Assembly: GCF_004118375.1 (NCBI RefSeq)
Contig: NZ_SDHX01000002.1
Coordinates: 62,001 to 126,000, forward strand
Length of the DNA: 64,000 nucleotides
Direction: 5' to 3'
Origin: Oleiharenicola lentus
GTDB taxonomy: Bacteria; Verrucomicrobiota; Verrucomicrobiia; Opitutales; Opitutaceae
The number at the start of each line of letters is the position of its first letter. Position 1 is the stretch's first letter. The notes beneath the pieces are model-generated. The model ran no database searches and was not told the origin of the DNA. It saw only the letters and a list, made by a program, of their open reading frames with translations. Shown in pieces: positions 49,201-59,530 of the stretch. A program made the translations under genes and the position numbers.

Positions 49201-50235
49201 TCAATTCTCCCGCGGCCGCACGATCTCCAGCTGGCCGAAATCGGCAAGGCTCACATCCTCGAGCCGGTTGCCCCTCACCAGCGAATCCTCGATCGTGTTG
49301 GGGTTGCACGAGCGGTCATTGATGCGGATGCCCTGCGTGCGGTTGCCGGTGACGGTGACCTTGCTGAAGCGGTTGTAGCGGCAGGCCGTGCCGGGCAGTT
49401 CACGGGTCTCCGCCATGAAAATCCCCTGCTCCCCGTTGTTGTTCAGGGTGAGGCGCTCGAACACGTTCCAGATCGAGTCACGCATGAAGATGCCCTGGCT
49501 GCCGTTGTCGCTGGCGTTGCAGTCGGTGACGCGGTTGCGGTTGAAGCGCCAGTCGAAGGAGAAACCCGCGCTGCGGTTGCGGTGCAGGTTCAGTGCGGTG
49601 AACTCGCTGTCCTCGGTCTCGTAGGCGGCCACGCCGTCGAACTCGTTCTCATAGGCCTCGACGCGTGCCAGCCGGATGCGGCGGCAGTGCTTCTCCAGCA
49701 CGATGCCGCCCGAACGGGCGTGCACCGTCGACACATCTTCCACCAACACATCTTCCGCGCCGCGGATGGTGATGCCGTTGTTGCGGATCGCCGTGCGTCC
49801 CTGCTCGTCGCAAGGACCGCCCCAGCATTCGAATTCCTGCTCCGCCCGATTGCCGTCGATGAACAGCAGGCGCACTGTCACGCGCCGCACCAGCCGGTCG
49901 GGCCGCGTGCCCTCGCGCCCGATGATCACCACGGGGCAGTTCGCCTTGGGGCCCAGCACGAGCTTGGTCTCCACCCCCTGTCCGCGCAGCTCCACCCCAT
50001 CCCGGTCGAGAATGATCGGATGCGTGATGCGGAACGTGCCGGCGCCGAGTTCGACGATTCCGCCCTCCGGGGGCAATGCGGCCAAGGCCGCATGAACCGC
50101 CGGCTCCCCCTCCGCCGCCATCACGAGCCGGCGAGCCCTTTCCGTCGCGGTAACGTCCAACAGCAGGAGCAGGCAACCGGCGAAGAACCCAAGGAGACGG
50201 CGGCACCAGCCCGACGGTAGAAAGGGAAAGCTCAT
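49201..50235 (-). CDS. Exported right-handed parallel beta-helix protein
   Basis: 344 residues from ATG 50235 with a signal peptide (CRRLLGFFAGCLLLLLDVTA). The remainder has repeated coils with the pattern N-G-ITI-RG-A-EDVLVEDVS, NEFDGVAAYETEDS, GSQGIFMRDS and EQGIFMAETR, typical of right-handed beta-helices such as NosD/PbH1 and pectate lyases. The function could be polysaccharide binding or degradation, but no catalytic triad is evident. Longer in-frame extensions to 50427 carry no family match. Follows GNAT gene by 49 bp. Confidence 0.8.
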   Translation of the reverse strand: MSFPFLPSGWCRRLLGFFAGCLLLLLDVTATERARRLVMAAEGEPAVHAALAALPPEGGIVELGAGTFRITHPIILDRDGVELRGQGVETKLVLGPKANCPVVIIGREGTRPDRLVRRVTVRLLFIDGNRAEQEFECWGGPCDEQGRTAIRNNGITIRGAEDVLVEDVSTVHARSGGIVLEKHCRRIRLARVEAYENEFDGVAAYETEDSEFTALNLHRNRSAGFSFDWRFNRNRVTDCNASDNGSQGIFMRDSIWNVFERLTLNNNGEQGIFMAETRELPGTACRYNRFSKVTVTGNRTQGIRINDRSCNPNTIEDSLVRGNRLEDVSLADFGQLEIVRPREN

Positions 50236-50284
50236 GCGAACACCTTCAGCAAGATGCGACCTGCGCCGGAGCGCCATCCATAAA

Positions 50285-50878
50285 TCACCGGTCCAGTTTA
50301 GCCTCGAGCCCCGCCTTGGCCGCCGACCACTCCTCACGGATGAGGCTGAACATCGCGGTGTCACGCTCGTAGCCGTCATGGGGCCGGAGCATCTGCTTGC
50401 GCAGGATGCCCTCGAACTTGGCGCCAAGGCGTTCGATGGCCGCGCGCGACTGGGCGTTGTTGGCGTCGGTCTTCAGTTGCACGCGCAGCGCGCCCCACTC
50501 CTCGAAGGCGTGGCGGAGCATCAGGTATTTCGCCTCGGTATTGATCGCGGTGCGCTGGGCCGTGGGCGTGAGCCACGTCCAGCCTATCTCCAGCCCCCGG
50601 TGCGGGCGGCGGATGTCGATGAACCGCGTCGAACCCACCACCTGGTTGTCCGTGCGCCGCACGGTGGCGTAGGCCACCTCGCTTCCAGCCGCCTGCGCCG
50701 CCAGGGCGTCGGCCACGTATTTTTCCGCGTCGGCCACCGCCGCAAAAGGCGCGATGATGAGGTAGCGGAATACCGCCGGGACCGCCGCCGCGAACAAACC
50801 GGGCGCATGCGCGAGGGTGAGCGGTTCGAGCCGCACATGGCGGCCCTCAAGGAGGACGGGGCGTGGATCGAAACTCAT
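50285..50878 (-). CDS. GNAT family N-acetyltransferase (RimJ/RimL-like)
   Basis: 197 residues from ATG 50878. Segments LEGRHVRLEPLTLAHAPGLF, VAYATVRRTDNQVVGSTRFID, GLEIGWTWLTPTAQRTAIN, ALRVQLKTDANNAQSRAAIERLGAKFEG and LRPHDGYERDTAMFSL correspond to the acetyl-CoA fold of RimJ/RimL-type enzymes; the CoA-binding motif region is around TAQRTAINTEAKYLML. The target (protein N-terminus or small molecule) is unknown. Probably co-transcribed with the beta-helix gene; divergent from ccsA. Confidence 0.85.
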   Translation of the reverse strand: MSFDPRPVLLEGRHVRLEPLTLAHAPGLFAAAVPAVFRYLIIAPFAAVADAEKYVADALAAQAAGSEVAYATVRRTDNQVVGSTRFIDIRRPHRGLEIGWTWLTPTAQRTAINTEAKYLMLRHAFEEWGALRVQLKTDANNAQSRAAIERLGAKFEGILRKQMLRPHDGYERDTAMFSLIREEWSAAKAGLEAKLDR

Positions 50879-50925
50879 GCGCCCAGCCTGCATTTTGGCA
50901 ACAGACACCCAAGCCTGTTCGGGCT

Positions 50926-50949
50926 GTAGCGGTGGTCGATGACCGCCGT
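50926..50949. repeat. Single GTAG-headed palindromic element
   Basis: GTAGCGGTGGTCGATGACCG CCGT is a close variant of the 43121 arm. Inner palindrome GGTGGTC-GAT-GACCGCC. Sits between divergent GNAT and ccsA genes. Confidence 0.6.
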
Positions 50950-51064
50950 TGTCCCGCAGCCAGCCGGACGCGCGGGACTGATAGGCCCGCCTCCATTCCC
51001 TGATAAACGCTCCGAAACATCCGCCGCGCTTGCCCGGCTGCGTCCGTCCTGCCAAGTTGGCGGC

Positions 51065-51913
51065 ATGTTCTCGCTGCCCACCGACCGCGCCTTCCTGTGG
51101 CTCGGCGCCCTGCTTTACCTCGCCGGCTTCCTGACCGGCCTGCTGGCGCTGCTCAGACGGTCCGACGCCCAGGGCCCGCGCACCTGGCTCAACATCCTGT
51201 TGGTCGCCGGCTGGGCCTGCCAGTGGGGCGGCCTCTACGTGCGCGGCATGGCTGTGGGCGGCTGCCCGTTGGGCAACACCTTTGAGCTGGTGCAGTTCGT
51301 CGCGTGGTCCGCGATGGTGGTCTATTTCTTCGTGGGCACGGCGTTTCGCGTCAGTCTGCTGGGCCTCTTCACCGCCGGCTACGCCGCTGCCCTGGCGCTG
51401 ATCTCCTTGATCATCCCGGTGTGGGACGCCGGGCGTGGACAGAAAATCTTCGGCACCAACCCCTGGATCGAGCTCCACGCCGCGCTGGCGGTCTTCAGCT
51501 ACGGCGTCTTCGGCCTGCTGGCGCTCACCGCCGTGATGCACCTGCTGCAAAACTGGAGCCTGAAGCACAAGCGCCTCAACGGCCTCTTCTGGTTCCTGCC
51601 CTCCGTGGTCCAGCTCGACCAGATCAACACCCGCATGCTGGGCCTGGGCGTGCTGCTGCTGACGTTTTCGCTCGGGGTCGGCGCGGCCTGGTGGACGCGA
51701 AACACCGACACCGTGGATCTGGCCAAGCTGCTCGTGACGGTCGCCGTCTGGTTCGCCTACCTGGTGGTGCTGGGATTGCGCTGGCGGGCCCGGCTCGTCT
51801 CGGTGCGTTTCTCATGGGTGTGCCTCGTGATGTTCATGCTGGCCCTGATTTCGCTCGGGCCGGTGAACTCCAGCCGCCACCACAAGGTCATTCTCACCCC
51901 CACCGAACGCTGA
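51065..51913 (+). CDS. CcsA/HemX-type cytochrome c assembly family membrane protein
   Basis: 282 residues, about 8 transmembrane helices. Matches the CcmC/CcsA/HemX family: MAVGGCPLGNTFELVQFVAW, then IPVWDAGRG...IELHAALAVFSYGVFGLLA with conserved His, and AAWWTRNTDTVDLAKLLV as the Trp-rich segment. The gene is 2 bp upstream of hemA, as hemX is in many bacteria, so HemX (regulator of glutamyl-tRNA reductase level) is the likelier label than CcsA. A haem-delivery role cannot be excluded. Starts at ATG 51065. Confidence 0.85.
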   Translation: MFSLPTDRAFLWLGALLYLAGFLTGLLALLRRSDAQGPRTWLNILLVAGWACQWGGLYVRGMAVGGCPLGNTFELVQFVAWSAMVVYFFVGTAFRVSLLGLFTAGYAAALALISLIIPVWDAGRGQKIFGTNPWIELHAALAVFSYGVFGLLALTAVMHLLQNWSLKHKRLNGLFWFLPSVVQLDQINTRMLGLGVLLLTFSLGVGAAWWTRNTDTVDLAKLLVTVAVWFAYLVVLGLRWRARLVSVRFSWVCLVMFMLALISLGPVNSSRHHKVILTPTER

Positions 51914-51915
51914 AG

Positions 51916-52962
51916 ATGGAGCCCACGCCGCCTGTCCTCTTCTTCCTCGGTGCCACGCACCACACCGCCCCGCTCGCCGTGCGCGAGAAGCTGGCGCTCG
52001 ACGAGGCCCGCACCGCGGCCCTCGCGGCCAAGCTCCAGACCACGCCCGGGGTGAAGGAGTTCGCCTTCGTCAACACCTGCAACCGCGTCGAGCTTTACGG
52101 CGTGGGCGACGCCGGGGTGTTCACCGGCTTCACCGGCACGCTGGCGGAAGTCACCGGCTGCTCCCACGACGAGATCAGCGCCGTGGTGAAGACCCATACC
52201 GGCCACCATGCCATCGAGCACCTCTTCAGCGTGGCCGCCGGCCTCGACTCACAGATTGTCGGCGAAACCGAGATTCTCGGACAGGTGAAGAACGCTTACG
52301 ACAAGGCGCTCGCCTGCCACTGGACCGGCCCCGTGCTGAATCGCGTCTTCCAGAAAACCTTTCAGGCCGCGAAGCACATCCGCACCCACACCCGCATCGG
52401 CGAGGGCCAGGTGAGCGTCGCCAGCGTGGCGGTGGACCTCGCCGGCAAAATTTTTGGCGACCTCGCACCCGTCAAGGTGCTGGTGGTCGGAGCCGGCGAC
52501 ATCGGCCTCAAGACCGCGCAGGCCTTCCAGAGCCGCGGAGCCAAGGCCATCACCGTGGCCAGCCGCACCCTGTCGCGCGCCGAGGAGACCGCCGCCGCCA
52601 CCGGCGGCTGGGCCGCGAGCCTGGCCGAGTTGCCCGAGCTGGTGACCGGCGCCGACATTGTTGCCAGCTCCACCTCGGCCCCGGGCCTGGTGCTTCCGCG
52701 CGACCTCGTGGCCGCGGCCATGAAACGCCGCGCCGGCCGCCCGCTCTTCCTCATCGACCTCGCCCTGCCGCGCGACATCGACCCCGCCGCCGCCGAGCTG
52801 GCCAACGTTTTCCTCTACAACCTGGACGACCTCGCCAAGATCGCGGAGGAAAACATTGCCCATCGCGAAGCCGAGGTCGCCCGCTGCCGCGCCATCCTCG
52901 CCGAGCGCACCGCCGCCCTGTGGCCGCAGGTGGCGCGAAGCCTGGTGTCAGGCGGGTCGTGA
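51916..52962 (+). CDS. hemA: Glutamyl-tRNA reductase
   Basis: 348 residues. First committed enzyme of C5 haem/tetrapyrrole synthesis: reduces glutamyl-tRNA to glutamate-1-semialdehyde with NADPH. Active-site Cys55 in VNTCNRVELYG. GLDSQIVGETEILGQVKNAY and GEGQVSVASVAVDLA are signatures. The NADPH motif is VVGAGDIGLKTAQAF. Slightly shorter than typical (~400) because the C-terminal dimerisation helix is short. ATG 51916 follows the upstream stop by 2 bp, so a two-gene operon is likely. Confidence 0.94.
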   Translation: MEPTPPVLFFLGATHHTAPLAVREKLALDEARTAALAAKLQTTPGVKEFAFVNTCNRVELYGVGDAGVFTGFTGTLAEVTGCSHDEISAVVKTHTGHHAIEHLFSVAAGLDSQIVGETEILGQVKNAYDKALACHWTGPVLNRVFQKTFQAAKHIRTHTRIGEGQVSVASVAVDLAGKIFGDLAPVKVLVVGAGDIGLKTAQAFQSRGAKAITVASRTLSRAEETAAATGGWAASLAELPELVTGADIVASSTSAPGLVLPRDLVAAAMKRRAGRPLFLIDLALPRDIDPAAAELANVFLYNLDDLAKIAEENIAHREAEVARCRAILAERTAALWPQVARSLVSGGS

Positions 52963-52966
52963 CCGT

Positions 52967-52990
52967 GGAGGCGGGGTGCCGCCACCCCGC
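52967..52990. repeat. GGAG-headed palindrome between hemA and the hybrid kinase
   Basis: GGAG followed by GCGGGGTG (52971-52978), a 4-nt loop CCGC, and CACCCCGC (52983-52990). Convergent-gene spacer without a T-run. Head and layout resemble the GTAG-headed elements, so it may be a REP family member and also a weak terminator. Confidence 0.55.
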
Positions 52991-53011
52991 GCCCGCTTCA
53001 ATAGCGCAAAC

Positions 53012-55114
<2,103 letters not shown>

Positions 55115-55164
55115 GTTGGCTTCCTAGGTCCATCGGCACTTATTAGGAAAATCCTTAGCCTTTT

Positions 55165-56322
55165 TTACACATCGGCGAGGTGCCGCTGCATCCACTCCAC
55201 CACCGAGTGATCAGTGGGTTGGCTCAATAAATCACGCAATTTGCGGGCCTGCGCCGCCGTCCGTTCGCGTCGGGCCGGGTTTTCCAGGCAATCCTTCAAC
55301 TCCGCGGCAAAGACCTCCGCCTGTGCGGCGCCTTGGATGTATTCGGGATACATCGGCTCATTGAGCAGCAAATTCGCGATACCTAGATGCTCAACCTTCA
55401 CCAGCAGGCGGCCGATAAGGTAGGTGAGCGGGTCCGCCCGGTAGGTCACCACCCCCGGGATGCCCGCCAAGGCACAATGCATGGACATCGTGCCGCTCGA
55501 GGTCAGCACGGCCGAGGCGGCGACGGCGGAGCGTTCACCGGTGCGCTGCAAACGGACCCGGGCCGGTGGCTGGGCGGCCTTGAGCGCGGCGAGAATCTCA
55601 TCGCTCGGGTAAAGCACGACGGCCTCTTTTTCGCCGCCCCACGTTTGGTAGCCGGCGAGCAGGGCCGGGAAAATCCGCGCCACCGCCCCGCGCCGGCTGC
55701 CCGGCAGCAGCAGGATCGGCCCGGCCGGATCATATCTGACCGGCGCGGTGTAATCTGGCGCCACAAAAGGATGGCCGACAAACTCCACGGGCAGCGTCGT
55801 GTCGGCATAGACCTTGGGCTCGAAGGGGAAGATCGCCGCGAGGCCGTCGAGGTGTTTCGCCATCGCGAAGCGCCGGCCGGCGCGCGAGGCCCAGATCTGC
55901 GGGCTGATGTAGTAGAGCGCCTTGGTCGGACCGCCGGCCTTGCGCGAATAACCCCGCTCAAAGAGCCCCCGGGCGATGCGCAGGTTCAATCCGGAGGAGT
56001 CCACGAAACAGATGGCGCGCGGCCGGTGTTGTCCGGTCCAGCTGACGACCGCCGCGATGAGCGCGCGGTAATAGGAAATCTTGGCGATGACCGCAAAGCC
56101 GAGCGCCGACTGCCCCGTGAGGTCGCGCAGCAGCTGTGCGCCGGCTGCTTCGAGGTGTTTCCCGCCCAATGCGCAGACCTTGAGGGCCGGCTGTTTCGCA
56201 AGGAGACCCCGCACCAGGCGCGCCGCGTGCTCGTCACCCGAGTGCTCCGCCGCGACGATGAGCAGATCCACCGAGCCGTGCAGTGGAGCCGGCAGGCCGT
56301 CTTGAAGGGCGAAATTACTCAT
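55165..56322 (-). CDS. lpxB: Lipid-A-disaccharide synthase
   Basis: 385 residues. GT19 family enzyme joining UDP-diacylglucosamine and lipid X to form the beta-1,6 lipid A core. The conserved N-terminal element is AEHSGDEHAARLV, then FVDSSGLNLRIARGL, YYISPQIWASRAGR, ILLLPGSRRGAV and TSSGTMSMHCALAGIPGVVTYRA, all LpxB landmarks. Shows that the organism makes lipid A. A Shine-Dalgarno-like GAGAGGAAGG precedes the ATG, one of the few clear cases here. It follows the Gfo/Idh gene with an inverted-repeat element in between. Confidence 0.94.
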   Translation of the reverse strand: MSNFALQDGLPAPLHGSVDLLIVAAEHSGDEHAARLVRGLLAKQPALKVCALGGKHLEAAGAQLLRDLTGQSALGFAVIAKISYYRALIAAVVSWTGQHRPRAICFVDSSGLNLRIARGLFERGYSRKAGGPTKALYYISPQIWASRAGRRFAMAKHLDGLAAIFPFEPKVYADTTLPVEFVGHPFVAPDYTAPVRYDPAGPILLLPGSRRGAVARIFPALLAGYQTWGGEKEAVVLYPSDEILAALKAAQPPARVRLQRTGERSAVAASAVLTSSGTMSMHCALAGIPGVVTYRADPLTYLIGRLLVKVEHLGIANLLLNEPMYPEYIQGAAQAEVFAAELKDCLENPARRERTAAQARKLRDLLSQPTDHSVVEWMQRHLADV

Positions 56323-56335
56323 GACCTTCCTCTCC

Positions 56336-56419
56336 TGTCATTCTGAGCGAAGCGAAGAATCCAGCAACGCAACCGACAGCGAACAACGCCCTGGATCCTT
56401 CGCTCCGCTCAGGATGACA
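56336..56419. repeat. Dispersed inverted repeat TCATTCTGAGCGAAGC type
   Basis: A 29-nt arm (56336-56364, containing TCATTCTGAGCGAAGCGAAG) and its imperfect complement (56391-56419) differ at 3 positions, all compatible with G-U pairing, with a 26-nt spacer. Sequences of this type recur in the genomes of several bacterial phyla. It lies between two co-directional genes and would be transcribed as a long hairpin in the lpxB leader. Confidence 0.7.
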
Positions 56420-56457
56420 CGCTTCGGGAATCATTTTCGTGTGTTTCGTGGCGCCCA

Positions 56458-57438
56458 TCAGCTCTGCTTCCGCCTGATCTCCTCCGTGATCGCGATCGCC
56501 ACCTCCAGGGCCGATTTGCCGAGCGCGGCGCCGACCTTGGGCTCCTTGGCTTCCTTCACGCTCTCGAGAAAATGCGCCAGCTCGATGGCGAGCGGTTCAC
56601 CTTTCTCGATGGGAATCTCATGCACCGGCACCTTGTCCTCACCGGCCTTGGCCAGGCCGACCTTGAGCTTCAGGCCGTAGGCGATGATGTCGCTCTTCTT
56701 CACGAGGTGGCCCTTCTGGTTCATGAAATCGAGCGACAGGTAGGCGTTGTCCTGGAAGACGCGGATTTCGCGGTTCTTCTTCAGGCTCATGCGCGAAGCA
56801 CTCAGGTTGGCCACACAGCCGTTCTCGAACTCGATGCGCGCGTTGGCGATGTCTTCGGTCTTGGAGAGCACGTTGATGCCGACGGAATCGATCTTGCGGA
56901 TGGGCGACTTCACCAGCGCGAGCACGATGCCGATGTCGTGGATCATGAGGTCGAGCACCACGCCCACCTCCGTGCCGCGCGTCTGGTAGGGAGCGAGGCG
57001 CTCGGTGGTGATGTATTGGGGGCGCCCGGTGTGCTTCTCGAGGTAGCTCATCACCGGGTTGAAATGCTCGATGTGGCCGACCTGCACGATGCGGCGGGCC
57101 TTCTGGGCGGCGGCGAGCACATGGGCGGCCTCCTCCAGCGTGGCGCAGAGCGGCTTCTCGATCAGCAGGTGACATCCCTGCGCCAGCAGCGGCAGGGCGA
57201 CGATCTCATGCTTGTCCGTCGGCACCACGACGCTGACCGCCTCGCAGGCGGCGCCCAGCTCTTCGAGCGTGGTGAAGCGGCGGCAGTTGAACTTCGCGCA
57301 AATCTCGGCGGCCCGCGCGTCACTGGTCTCGAAGATGCCGGCCAGTTCGGCGCCCGGCAGCGAGGCGTAGATGCGGGCATGGTGCTGCCCGAGTGAACCT
57401 ACGCCGACGACGCCGCACTTGATCCTGGATTTGGCCAT
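56458..57438 (-). CDS. Gfo/Idh/MocA family oxidoreductase
   Basis: 326 residues. N-terminal NAD(P)-binding fold with GVVGVGSLGQHHARIY, then EKPLCATLEEAAHV (Lys catalytic) and GHIEHFNPVMSYLEK, followed by the alpha/beta substrate domain with HDIGIVLALV. Position directly before lpxB suggests sugar-nucleotide chemistry for lipid A; GnnA of this family makes UDP-3-keto-GlcNAc for diamino-lipid A, but no GnnB aminotransferase is nearby, so that assignment is only a possibility. Confidence 0.8.
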   Translation of the reverse strand: MAKSRIKCGVVGVGSLGQHHARIYASLPGAELAGIFETSDARAAEICAKFNCRRFTTLEELGAACEAVSVVVPTDKHEIVALPLLAQGCHLLIEKPLCATLEEAAHVLAAAQKARRIVQVGHIEHFNPVMSYLEKHTGRPQYITTERLAPYQTRGTEVGVVLDLMIHDIGIVLALVKSPIRKIDSVGINVLSKTEDIANARIEFENGCVANLSASRMSLKKNREIRVFQDNAYLSLDFMNQKGHLVKKSDIIAYGLKLKVGLAKAGEDKVPVHEIPIEKGEPLAIELAHFLESVKEAKEPKVGAALGKSALEVAIAITEEIRRKQS

Positions 57439-57491
57439 GCGGGCGAGATTTCAGGATTAATTCCGGCGAGGCAATCCTCGCGTGGCGGGCC

Positions 57492-58853
57492 TCAGGCCGC
57501 CGGCAGGCGCACCACCACGCGCAGGCCGCTCCGGTCGGAACGGTTCTCGGCGTGGATGCTGCCGCCATGCAGGTCCACAATTCCGCGGCAGATGGCCAGG
57601 CCCAGCCCGGTGCCCAACCTGCCCTCCGGGCGGCTGGCACCCTCGTAACGGGCAAACCGCTCAAAGACGCGCTCCAGCTGGTTTGCCGGCAAACCGGGGC
57701 CCTCGTCGCTCACGGTCAGATGCCAGCCCTCCGGCGTGCGCCGCGACTCGAGCGCAACCGCTCCGCCGCGAGCCGAGAACGCCAGCGCGTTGCTCAGCAG
57801 GTTGAGCAACAATTGGCGCAACAGGCCCGCATCCGCGCGGACTGTGCCGGCCTCATTGGCCGCGAGCACGAAGCCCACGCCGGCGTCCTCCGCGAGCGCG
57901 GCGGCGTCATCGGCGAAATCAGTCACCAACGCGGCGAGATCGAGTTCACGCCGGGGCAACTGCATGGCCCCGCCCTCGGTCTTGGCCAGGAAAAGCAGGC
58001 TCTCGATGATGCGGTTGAGCCGCGCAATCTCGTCGAGTATCTCAGCCACGAGGCCCTCGGACTCGGGGTCGGCGGCCACCCTCGCCTGGAGTTTCTCGGC
58101 ATTGAGGCGGGCCAGCGCGAGCGGAGTCTTCAGCTCGTGCGACGCCTCGGCGGTGAAACGCTGCACCTGTTCGAAGGAACGTTGCAGACGGTCAAAGGTG
58201 CCGTTGAGCAGGTTGATGAGGGCGGTGAGTTCCCCGTGACCGGCGGATTCGGGAATGCGTTCGCTGAGGTTGTCGGCCCGGATGCGGCGGGCGGTGGCCT
58301 CAATCGCGCGCACCGGCTGCAGGGTGGCCCGGCTGAACTGGTAGCCGAGCGCAATGCTGAGCAGCGCAGCCCCGCCGAGCAGCAGGCCGCTTACCCGGGC
58401 GTAATCGCGCAGCATGCGCTCTGTCGGTTCCAGCCGGCTCGCCACCTGGAGGTGCCAGGCTCCGTGCTTGGTGTCCGAGATCAGCACGCGGCCCGCGCCG
58501 GGCAACTCCACCACGCGGTCGCCTTCCATGCCGGCGAGCACCGGCAGCAGTGTCGGACCGAGATTGGCCGAACGGAAAACCACATCCCCGCGCTCGTCGC
58601 GCACCTGGATGTAGAAGAGGGCGATGTCGCTGTCGGCTTCCTCCTTGATCTGATGCCCCACGTCGGCGGCGCTGCGGACGGCCGCCTCGAGGATTTCGCC
58701 GAGCTCCTCGCTCTCCAGCTCGTGCAAATCAACCAGGCTCGTCATGGCCTGCCGGTGCAGCAGCCAGCCGCCGGCCGCGAGCACCGCGGCGGTGGTCAGG
58801 GTGACCAGCACGGCGAACCGCACCGTCAGCCGCAGCGTGAAAGAGTGTCTCAT
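57492..58853 (-). CDS. Membrane sensor histidine kinase (CusS-like)
   Basis: 453 residues. Two transmembrane helices (about 10-30 and 152-170) bracket a periplasmic sensor of ~120 residues. HAMP, HisKA with His239 in EASHELKTPLALARL, and HATPase ([28 protein letters not shown]) follow. The layout is that of heavy-metal/CusS-type kinases. It overlaps the response regulator by ATGA and ends the redox operon. Periplasmic metal or redox sensing is inferred. Confidence 0.9.
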   Translation of the reverse strand: MRHSFTLRLTVRFAVLVTLTTAAVLAAGGWLLHRQAMTSLVDLHELESEELGEILEAAVRSAADVGHQIKEEADSDIALFYIQVRDERGDVVFRSANLGPTLLPVLAGMEGDRVVELPGAGRVLISDTKHGAWHLQVASRLEPTERMLRDYARVSGLLLGGAALLSIALGYQFSRATLQPVRAIEATARRIRADNLSERIPESAGHGELTALINLLNGTFDRLQRSFEQVQRFTAEASHELKTPLALARLNAEKLQARVAADPESEGLVAEILDEIARLNRIIESLLFLAKTEGGAMQLPRRELDLAALVTDFADDAAALAEDAGVGFVLAANEAGTVRADAGLLRQLLLNLLSNALAFSARGGAVALESRRTPEGWHLTVSDEGPGLPANQLERVFERFARYEGASRPEGRLGTGLGLAICRGIVDLHGGSIHAENRSDRSGLRVVVRLPAA

Positions 58854-59521
58854 GCGAGCTGGTAACCGGTACCGCGGATGGTCCGGATGAACGGCTCGGC
58901 CCCCGGCGGCTCGAGCTTGCGGCGCAAGCGGCGCACATAGACGTCAATCAGGTTGGTCTCCATGTCGTAGGAAGCCTCCCAGACCTTCTCGGCGATCAGG
59001 GTGCGCGTGAGCACCCGGTTCGGGTTTTGCAGGAAGAGTTCCAGCAGGGCCAGTTCGCGGCCGGTGAATTCAATCCGCTCGCCCTCGCGGGTGACCGTGC
59101 GCGCCAGCAGGTCCAGGCGCACGCCCCGGTGCTCCAGCACGGTCGTGGCGCGGGCGCCGCTGCCCCGCCGCCGCAGCAACGAACGCAGGCGAGCCAGCAG
59201 CTCCTCCACACTGAAGGGTTTGGGCAGATAATCGTCGGCGCCGAGATTCAACCCGCGGATGCGATCCTGCACGGCGTCACGCGCACTGAGGATCAGCACC
59301 GGCTCGTCAAACCCGCTCGCGCGCCACTCGCGCAGCAGGTCCAGGCCGTCTCCGTCCGGCAACCCGAGGTCGAGTACCACGGCGTCGTAGGGCGACTCGG
59401 CCAGCGCGTCGCGCGCCTCCGCGCAATTGCCGGCCAGCCGAGCGGTGTAGGCCTGCTCGGTCAGGGCACGTTCCACAAACTGGCCGACCTTGCGCTCGTT
59501 TTCGACAATGAGGATTTTCAT
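58850..59521 (-). CDS. OmpR/CusR-type response regulator
   Basis: 223 residues. Receiver domain with phospho-acceptor Asp51 in VVLDLGLPDGDG, Lys in YLPKPFSVEELLARL; C-terminal winged helix (TGRELALLELFLQNPNRVLTRTLI and DVYVRRLRRKLEPPG). Lies 9 bp after the MFS-cytochrome gene and overlaps its kinase, so it is part of the same operon and probably controls it. Copper or another envelope metal would fit the family pattern but is not shown. Confidence 0.92.
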   Translation of the reverse strand: MKILIVENERKVGQFVERALTEQAYTARLAGNCAEARDALAESPYDAVVLDLGLPDGDGLDLLREWRASGFDEPVLILSARDAVQDRIRGLNLGADDYLPKPFSVEELLARLRSLLRRRGSGARATTVLEHRGVRLDLLARTVTREGERIEFTGRELALLELFLQNPNRVLTRTLIAEKVWEASYDMETNLIDVYVRRLRRKLEPPGAEPFIRTIRGTGYQLA

Positions 59522-59530
59522 CGGGCGCCT

